Assembly: GCA_023213395.1 (NCBI GenBank)
Contig: CM041465.1
Span: 234,553,741 to 234,617,740 of the forward strand
Length of the DNA stretch: 64,000 nt
From: Cycas panzhihuaensis
Lineage: Eukaryota > Cycadophyta
Direction: 5' to 3'
In this document: piece by piece, positions 57,134 to 64,000 of the stretch
Layout: each line of letters opens with the position of its first letter
Numbering within the stretch: position 1 is the stretch's first letter
Program-made: the position numbers and the translations under genes
The notes under the pieces: generated by a model
Told to the model about the DNA's origin: nothing
Databases searched by the model: none
What the model saw: the letters and a program-made list of their open reading frames with translations, nothing else

Positions 57134-58334
57134 CTGGTGCTGCGGCCAACTTATCGGCTCGTGTGACTGCCTCCTCCTCTGGTGCTCCACCAGCTGCTAG
57201 TACCTCCTCCTTTGGTACCTCCTCTACTAGGGCCCCTCTCCTCACTAGGACTGGCTCTGCTGCCGCCTCTCTAGATCTCCTCATGATCCATAGCCTGCGG
57301 GCCCGTGTCATTGGCCCCCTGCTCTCCTCTACAATCTCTGATGGGCATGCCTCTCTACCGGTAGTCCCGGATGGCCTTGCTCCTCCTCCTACTGTCCCTG
57401 ATGGACCTGCCTCTATCGCAGGTCGTGACAGGCTGACCCCATCTCCTCCATCTCTTCCATCATCGTCACCTGGGAGCACCCTAGCTCGACCTACCTCATC
57501 ATCATTGTCCCACCTCACTGCTCTGTATGGGTCTACTATAAGGTCCGTCATATTGAGGAGGTCCAGTGATGTAGCCTCCACTGAGTGTCGGACATGGGCC
57601 TGGTCCTATGTCCCTCTCAGTCTAGTCTGCCACCTATGGACCATCGGGGCCCACTCTGTAATGGGGTGTGGTCCCCCTGCTGGTGCCACTGCTCCAAAAT
57701 GATTAAAGAACCAACACTGTAGCAGTGTGTTATATGACAGTCCTCCCTGACCTTTCATCCTGATAGTGTCTAGCTGTGTGACGAGGTTCACCGCTATCAG
57801 GGTAGCCCAGTCCATCCTCTCACTAGCCTCGCAACGATGCACTGCGTCCATCCATCCCCTAGGGATGTCCCTATAGTTTTGTTTCCAAGAAACCTGAAAC
57901 AGAATACACAGAGTAATCAATTTCCTCACACGAGGAATCCTTGACATGACCATAGCTAAGAGAGGAACCCCTCTCCTCTCCTATCTGTTTGCCCCTGTGA
58001 AAAATGCCACAGCCTCTCTATGTGCTGCCTCATTACTAAGCAGTGCTCCCAGTGCTATCGGCCTCCTAATCGCCAGCACTCCCAGTATCTGCTTGATGTC
58101 CCTCAGTGTCGCTATCATATCTCTCACTTAGGGTAAGTGGAAAACGTGCCTCCTCCGGTCCCAATGTGACACTATGTTGATCAGTAGCCTCTGGTCTGGC
58201 GTGTATTGAGGTGTCTTCATGACCTTCAGCAGGCCACACCTCCGTAAGACTCCCTTGTCCTCCTAAGACATCATCTCTATGAAGCTCAGCATCACCATCC
58301 CTATATCCTTACAGTTGTCTACTACGATCACAGC
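57134..58334 (-). pseudogene. antisense PMD gene of element B, main exon
   Basis: A continuous minus-strand frame of about 400 codons with four stops (all TAG). It reads AVIVVDNCKDIGMVMLSFIE, then LLINIVSHWDRRRHVFHLP, RDIKQILGVLA, GALLSNEAAHREAVAFF, VRKLITLCILFQVSWKQNYR, DIPRGWMDAVHRCEASERMD and WATLIAVNL. This is a plant mobile domain. The C-terminal third (57581-57123) is Gly/Glu/Arg-rich with acidic patches. PMD proteins in plants include MAIN and MAIL1, and relatives are known in transposable elements. The role in this element is not known. The best-preserved copy in the window. Confidence 0.85.
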
Positions 58335-59522
58335 CTACAAACACTACCAAAAACTAGTTAGAACCTAGCTTGCACTCACCTTTCAACCTCCAGGCTATCT
58401 CTCAGCCCTGTCTGATGAAGATTTGGGGCCCTTTGGGCCCCTATCTTCTTTTTCTGCAGTGTTGCCTTTGCACCGCACCAAACTTTGCGGTATCGTGGAG
58501 TTTGGCCTGGGTCCCATGGTGATTGGGGCTCCACAGCAAAGATCGCAGCACCGTGATCTTTCTTTGCGATTGCACGGCACCCCCAAGGGGGTTTTCTACC
58601 CAAAAAAATCAAAAATTCTTACAGGTGGGCCCAGTGGGGCCACCGGGACAAGCTACCTAATACCCCAGTCCTCCCTCTTTCTAAGTCCAATTCGGATACT
58701 AAGAGGTCATTTTTTGCCTATATGGGGTTTAAAAACCACATAAAATCCACAAAAAGCAACGAAATTAAAACTTTGAGATGGCTTGGGTTTCATAGGATCC
58801 ACTCACTAGATCTGGCCTGGCCGTCGTCATCTCATCCCTGTGGTCTCGATGGCTATCTCTACGCTCCAATCCAACGATCTGATCTCCCTCTGCGTGCCTC
58901 CGAAGTTGGGTGGCACTTCGCTGCATAAGGGAATGGCTCTGGATTCTCTCGAGAGCCCATGAAAATAAACCCGTTTTCCATCAAGTTTCCTTATATAGGC
59001 GGGGGCCCTCATGGGCACTGTCTTCATTTTGACTCTCGTGGCAGCCATTTGGATCGTCTTGTATCCCTAATCACCTTTGCCTTCTAGCCCTGTCTCCAAT
59101 TGCGCTCCCATAGCCTTCGTTTCACTCTTTCTTGTGGGTGCATTTATGGCACCTTACTAATGCACTTTTTTATAGGGCGCTTCTGTCTCATTTTGTATGC
59201 CACCCCCGTGCATGCCCGAGTTTATACCCGTTTAGCTCATTTCACCATCCTGGACCTATTTTCGCAGCTCTTTTCTACCTTTGAGGCCTTTAGAAGGAAT
59301 GCTCCCCCCATTCAGGGGCATGTTTTGCTTTCCGAAGTGACCTTTAGTACCCTAGAGCACCCTTTTTCTGCCCACTCCTAGGCAGTGGTCAGATAGTCTA
59401 CTCTCATCCTCGAGTAGCCTCATTGTTGGGTCCTCCTACCCTTCATAGCCATTTATCACTCACCTTTCGAGTCTCTTTTTGCTTTATTATTGTTTATTAT
59501 TACCAGGACTTTTTAGTCACCC
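58335..59522. promoter_or_regulatory. divergent intergenic region between antisense PMD gene and aRNH (element B)
   Basis: The PMD gene leaves to the left and the aRNH to the right. TATATAAG lies on the minus strand at 58990-58997 within CCTATATAAGG, suitably placed for the PMD gene. Just upstream of the main exon the minus strand has GTGAGTGCAAG...TTCTAACTAG...TTTGTAG (58379-58335), which looks like donor, branch point and acceptor. The implied 45-bp intron would be too short for a plant intron unless the donor lies further up. The open frame 58612-58376 does not join the main exon in frame. Confidence 0.45.
58990..58997 (-). promoter_or_regulatory. TATA box for the antisense PMD gene
   Basis: Minus strand TATATAAG in a GC-richer surrounding (CCCGCC upstream), about 650 bp upstream of the PMD exon. 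Element A has AAATAAAAAGAGG at the corresponding place. Confidence 0.5.
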
Positions 59523-59940
59523 ATGTCTCTCTACATTTTTACCGACGATGGAAGCCGCGGTAACCTTGGACCTTCTGCCGCTACATGGATTCTTCGCAGC
59601 CCCTCTGGGTATGATTTCCTGCACTCTGGGGTCTTCCTCCTAGAGGCTACCAATAATGAACTTGAGTACACAGCTGTTATTAAAGCTCTTACTAATGCTC
59701 TCTGTTTCACGGACCTATCATTTTGCTTTGCGACTTTCAGGTTGTGGTGTCCTGTCTCACGCAGGTTTACCAAGCGTGATGCCCCCACCTGAGAGCCCTT
59801 GCTTCAACCGTTAGATCTCTCTTGGCTTACTTTCAGTCTATTAAAATTTGACACATTCCTCGAGCCCTCAACGATGAGGTAGATAGTCTCGTTCGCCTTA
59901 TCCTTGAGTGTCGCATCCCTCTTCTTGTTGACTGTCCCTA
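59523..59940 (+). pseudogene. archaeal-type RNase H (aRNH) of element B
   Basis: The ATG at 59523 gives MSLYIFTDDGSRGNLGPSAA, then SGYDFLHSGVFLLEATNNEL and EYTAVIKALTNAL. After one frameshift near 59730 the next frame reads DFQVVVSCLTQVYQA, LRALASTVRSLLAYFQSIKI and HIPRALNDEVDSLVRLILE. These cover the four aRNH catalytic positions (D in FTD, E in NNE, D before QVV, D in EVDSL), all present. Two TGA stops fit CGA-to-TGA. It is a separate frame from gag-pol, just upstream of the 3' LTR. The alternative, a cellular RNase H, is unlikely given the parallel copy in A. Confidence 0.85.
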
Positions 59941-60356
59941 AGACTTGTCTGGTTGCTATGTCACCTGAGTCCTAGGCCATCATGCTCATCATTCCACAAT
60001 CTGTTTGCACCTATAAAACCTAGCTGCTGATGAGGTTAAACTATGGTGACTACCAGTTTTCTTCACTCATCTCTTCTACTTGATCACGCATATCTCTTTG
60101 TGTCTTTTGCGATGGGGGTAATCCCCTCATCCTTCTTATCTCCCAGTTGACTCCCAGGTGGCGGATAGGTAGCCCTTATGTGGTCTCCATCTATATCCTC
60201 GTATCCACGCATTCTGCCATGACACTCGCCAGCAACCTTTACTATTGTTATGATCTTGGTTTATATATCTACATACACATGTGCTACTGACAGTCATGTT
60301 GCCAGCATTCGCCATTGCACCATGCTTCCGAGCGGCGAGGCTCTGCTGCCAAGGCG
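59941..60356. other. element B, aRNH tail and 3' untranslated region
   Basis: The aRNH frame can be followed a little further with stops; after that no motif is visible. The bases just before the LTR (CTGCCAAGGCG) make only a weak polypurine tract. Confidence 0.45.
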
Positions 60357-63124
60357 TGTTTCACAGCTTCAGGAATGGATATAGAGAGGTTAACTCAGGT
60401 AAGTATAGGTATGTTTCTCACCTTATTTTTGTTTTTTTTTGTGAGGAGTATTTACTTGCATGATATGTTTTCATAAATGGTTTGCACCACCTATGCTTAT
60501 TTAGCCTATGATGACTATAGCGGGGGCATACTTCCAACAAGTGTGGAACTCTGGTGGCTGCATCACTTCCTACAATCTGCCCTGCTCCCCTTAAGACTTG
60601 CTTGATCAGTGTGACGATCACCTGTATGTTGACTTACTGCTGTTTGGCCTCCTTGTTGCATCCTTGAGTCCTATGATGGCCTTTCTTGTGGCTCTTGGTC
60701 TCTTATTTACCTCTGGGCAGGTGGGCCTGCCCCCCTGTCGGCCTCTTAGTACACTGGTCCACAGCCCTGGATGGCTGTTTAGGCTAGTTTAGTCTTCTGG
60801 TCCTACACCACGACAAATTTCACGGTATCATGAAGTTTACCACGGTATCGCGAAGTTTCCTGTAGTGCGACTGTTATAATTTATTTTTTAAAACCACCGT
60901 GGTAATTCTCGCATTTATTGTGGAATTACCACGTGTTTTTTGACCCACCTCAATACTTGCCAAGCCCTAATCACTTGATTAAGGTTGGGGCTGAGTATTT
61001 AAGCCCATCTCAACTCATTTTTAGGATATTTTTGGCTCTCTTTTGAAGGATTACTAAGGAAAAATGCCCTGCTATCTGCTCTCTTCTGTTGCTCTACTAT
61101 ATTTCCAAGACGTGTAACCACTCTTTAGCACCCAGCTTTTCTTTGGCTTCGCTGTGACATCTTGACAGCTCATTGCATGGCTTAGAGAGCACCTCCTTGA
61201 GGAGTTTTTAGGGTCTCCTTGCCCAGGCAGTCACCAAGTGGTCTTAGAAGCAGGATTTCCTCTAGCCATCTTAGTAGGGGCTCCACATGTGCTGTACTCT
61301 AGCCTTTCCTCAGATTTTCTAGCCTATTCTCAGGAGGCTTTTGTAGAGTCAAATGCCTCCCACTTTCTCTAAAGGTATTTATTGGTTTAAAGTCCTTCCT
61401 TTATCCAATTTATGCCCAGTTTTGTATGTTTTTCACTAGTTTGTCTTATCTTGTTTCAAGGGTTATTTCTTGCCTTTCTCTTGGACTTTTTTTCTCTGCT
61501 ATTTAGGCCTCTTTTCCTACGTTTTGTGCCTAGGACACTAGTTAAAGAGGGCTCCATAAGGTTTGGGATAGAGCTGGGTGGATTCTGTACCACCTTTATG
61601 CTCCCTAAGAGGCTCCTGCTCTCCAAACCTTTCTCTTTGCCCTCGTGCTGTTCCTGGAGTGGGCAAGGGATTAGTAGGCTATTTTTAGCCACTAAAATCA
61701 GCATTGGCACCTATTGTAGTGCTGGTTTATAGGCTCATTTCCCTTATCCGGGCAATGCATAAGCCTCAGTTACTTTTCTTAGCTTAGCCCTTCTCTCAAT
61801 GGGTTGGTTTGCTTCCTATAGCACTCCAGCTTGTTGAGGGCTTCTTTGGGCTCTTTTGCACCTCTAATGCCCTAGTTTCTAGCTAGTTGTATAGCCATAC
61901 CCTCACTACCTTGTGGCTTCTTAAGGGAGGGTAGGGTTGCTCTTTGCGGGAGGTGGGCCACTCTGAGGCTTACCTATCTACTTATTATTCATTTGAGTAG
62001 TTTTTACCATAGATTATTGCTGCAACCTTGTGATTCATAAGCACTAACATATATGTATAGAGATTTATTTTTGGTATATGTATACATATGTTATTGAAAC
62101 TCCACCTTGTGTTGCTAGTCCCCTTTCTCCAGAAAGGAATATTTTCACTTACTTGCAGGTACACGGAGGACGCAAAGGACTTCTCCCTTTCTCTCTCTCT
62201 CCCAGGTAAGTGTATTTATTCGTATTATATTATAGCACCTCACTTTCTACTATTACTTTCCTTTTCCTTTTTGGGCACTTTAGTGTCACTTTTCGGGGAA
62301 GGTAAGGAAGCCCCACGCTTCACCCTACTGTGACCCCTCTTTTGCCATGCTTCGTGGAGCAATTTGGACACCTTGTGGGGGCATTGCTGCTTCGATCATG
62401 TATTCATTCTGAGTATGTGTTCTTACTTTGTTTCACTCTCTTTCTTTTAAAAAGGGTTTGCATGGTAGTAATTAGACCACATAAAAGGAAAAGGGGATTA
62501 ACTCTTTCTTTTTACATTCTGTATGTGATATTTTATATACCATACCTATTGTAGGAAATGGTTTTAGGAAGTTCTTCCCTTTAACCTTTCTTTTTAATTT
62601 ATGAACTTTGCCCTTGCCCTCTTGGCTTATCATATTTGATTTAGTTTACTTATGTGTGCCCTAGCACCCTCTTTTCTCTTGATTTCTCTTTCAAATGGGG
62701 GAACTCTTGATTGATTGATTGTTCCCACTCCCTTCATCTTCCCTCGATTTCTTCCACTCAACCAAGCAACTGAGAAGGTCTTAACCGTAGGCTATTCGCC
62801 TACTTTGCCTCTACTCGTTTCCTTTCGCTATAGGGAAACCCTCGAGGGATTCTCTCCCTACCCTTCCGGCCATCCAAGGGTGGGAGGACTCTTCTCTAGG
62901 ATCTATCCAGGCTACTTTTCTTCCTCCCCTCTTCCTAGTTGAAGTGGAGAACTACCTTTAGGTAGTTAAGTACTATCTGTAGGTCCCAAACTTGCGCTCC
63001 AGCGCACGGGGTGCCCTGCGTGGTACTTACCTTACTTGTAGGTTCCTATCTGCACCTGATAGTGTCATCGATCATCCTCGTTATCCCTACATAGCTAGGT
63101 GGTTATCCCATAGACGTGCATCCA
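60357..63124 (+). repeat. 3' LTR of element B
   Basis: Starts TGTTCACAGCTTCAGG and ends GCATCCA, matching 46310-49063 along its length. TATTTAAG at 60996-61003. Followed directly by the target duplication AGATC. Confidence 0.9.
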
Positions 63125-63129
63125 AGATC
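63125..63129. repeat. target duplication AGATC of element B, right copy
   Basis: Identical to 46305-46309. Confidence 0.8.
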
Positions 63130-63200
63130 CCACACCCTAGGTCCCATGTTATGCTTTAAAGCATAACAATCCTATGGCTCTAATTATTTGGTATATTTTA
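63130..63200 (+). repeat. LTR of element D, last part
   Basis: The short stretch between the right target duplication of B and the PBS at 63202. It ends ATATTTTA, where TA stands for the usual CA end. It includes a perfect 20-bp palindrome at 63148-63167. Confidence 0.6.
63148..63167. repeat. perfect 20-bp palindrome
   Basis: GTTATGCTTTAAAGCATAAC equals its own reverse complement. It lies about 35 bp before the end of the D LTR and has no counterpart at the end of the B LTRs. Confidence 0.95.
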
Positions 63201-63201
63201 C

Positions 63202-63221
63202 TAGTGACCATATTGGGGACT
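63202..63221 (+). other. primer binding site of element D
   Basis: TAGTGACCATATTGGGGACT, the family PBS with two transitions at its 5' half and one later. It shows that 63130-63200 is the end of an LTR distinct from that of B. Confidence 0.75.
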
Positions 63222-63462
63222 CACTAGTAGGAAATCTAAATGATAGCTTTTAGGCATTTTGTTCGCCCCCTATATTTTGAGTTAGTTTAGGGTGTTAGGT
63301 AGTGATACATATGCATCTCACCCCTACTTTCTTTTTATTTACCTAAGTAGACCATGTTAGCTTATGAATATGACATATATATCTCATTAGTTACATGGCC
63401 TACTACCCCCAGAAGTATAACCAACTTATACACCCATTGAAGCAAGTGACCAAGAGTCACCA
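63222..63462. other. element D leader between PBS and gag
   Basis: About 240 bp with no coding motif; the equivalent in B is 49085-49324. Confidence 0.55.
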
Positions 63463-64000
63463 ATGGAGGGATACTCATCTGATTGGGCTTACGATCCCTA
63501 TGGCTAGGATTGGCCTCCTACTAAGGCCCCATATCCTTATGAAGATCCCATCCATACTAGTGGGTAACCATCATACCCTACATATGAATAACATGGTGTT
63601 TATCACAATTCTATGTCCCCCTATATACACATGATTGAGGGAACCTAATCCTATGAACCTATGTAATATCATGAGTAGGAGTCTGTCCCTTATCCATCCT
63701 ATCTTGGTCCATAAGGAGAGCCATACTCTTCTCATGACTAAACCTATACTCCACATGGGGATGTGGTGGAAGCCTTAAGGGAGTATTTTGAAGTAGTAAC
63801 TGGTCAACCTCCCTGGGGTAGCTGTATTAATTGCTTCTTAGTTCAACATCAACCTCTCCTATTTTCCTCCCTCTTACATCTATCCAAACTACCACATCTA
63901 CCCCTCAAGAGGCCACCATGATACCTATTTCTATGGGTTCCCCATCAAATGAAGAAGCTTTATAAGGCACACAAGCTCCCCAATTAGGGATGAATATGCC
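63463..64000 (+). pseudogene. gag of element D, N-terminal part, cut by the window edge
   Basis: ATG 63463 begins MEGYSSDWAYDPYG, homologous to the gag start of B and C. One frame can be followed for about 110 codons. It has eight stops (two TAG, six TAA), each explicable from CAG or CAA, and no frameshift. Tyr/Pro-rich composition (APYPYEDPIHTSG, ESVPYPSYLGP). The element continues beyond the window. Confidence 0.75.

Larger units (their letters stand above)
46310..63124 (+). mobile_element. complete Tat-like Ty3/gypsy element B, 16.8 kb
   Basis: Two similar LTRs of about 2.75 kb (46310-49063 and 60357-63124) flank PBS, gag, protease, linker, RT, RNase H, integrase, an antisense PMD gene and a separate aRNH. 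The perfect duplication AGATC flanks the whole. LTR divergence by eye is about 24 differences in the first 270 aligned bases, mostly transitions, so the insertion is old but younger than A. It is inserted near the 3' end of an LTR of the related element D, in the same orientation. Its gag-pol runs in a single frame from 49325 to about 55480. Confidence 0.9.

Noticed and set aside
46310-63200. Tandem array of two elements sharing an LTR
   Set aside because: The perfect AGATC duplication on both sides of B and the 72-bp gap before the second PBS fit insertion of B into the LTR of D better.
1-64000. Intact host genes, tRNA or rRNA genes, CRISPR arrays
   Set aside because: None found by reading; all long frames belong to retroelements, and dispersed repeats are LTRs or simple repeats.

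Overview
The window looks like plant nuclear heterochromatin from a seed plant with a large, repeat-rich genome. It consists almost entirely of nested LTR retrotransposons, and I found no intact host gene. The plant call rests on Ty3/gypsy (Tat-type and chromovirus-type) and Ty1/copia-type elements, plant mobile domain (PMD) reading frames, and captured plant gene fragments. The species cannot be told from the sequence.

Layout, left to right. (1) Positions 1-26616 hold a very large minus-strand Tat-like element, here called A. Its 5' LTR is 23395-26616 and its 3' LTR runs off the left edge (visible at 1-956 and 4721-5097). Its order on the minus strand is PBS, gag, protease, RT, RNase H, integrase, then an antisense PMD gene, then an archaeal-type RNase H (aRNH), then LTR. 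Three younger insertions interrupt it: a 3.76-kb element with near-identical 279-bp LTRs (957-4715) that carries host gene fragments; a 5.8-kb chromovirus F (9059-14844); and a probable solo copia-type LTR (19862-20519). (2) 26617-27909 is AT-rich and unassigned. (3) 27910-41289 is a related minus-strand element C. It has lost RT, RNase H, integrase and aRNH but keeps gag, protease and the antisense PMD gene. (4) 41290-43805 is AT-rich and contains a probable copia LTR end with a PBS. (5) From 43806 to the end lies a plus-strand Tat-like element D. Its LTR is split by the insertion of a complete related element B (46310-63124, 16.8 kb, target duplication AGATC). D resumes at 63130 and its gag runs off the right edge.

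Themes. The gag-pol frames of B and F each stay in one reading frame for kilobases. They are broken almost only by stop codons that one C-to-T or G-to-A change would make from CAG, CAA, CGA or TGG. This is the pattern expected from long-term deamination of methylated cytosine, including the plant CHG context, rather than from indels. Elements A, B and C each carry a PMD-coding gene on the strand opposite gag-pol. It has an intron of 113-134 bp at the same place and in the same phase, and a TATA box lies upstream of it in B. The youngest element in the window (957-4715) carries recognisable pieces of an AGO1-clade Argonaute PIWI domain, of the tRNA m1A58 methyltransferase catalytic subunit (TRM61 type), and probably of a DUF506 protein.

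All element boundaries, domain calls and divergence estimates were read by eye from the sequence. No alignment or database search was run.
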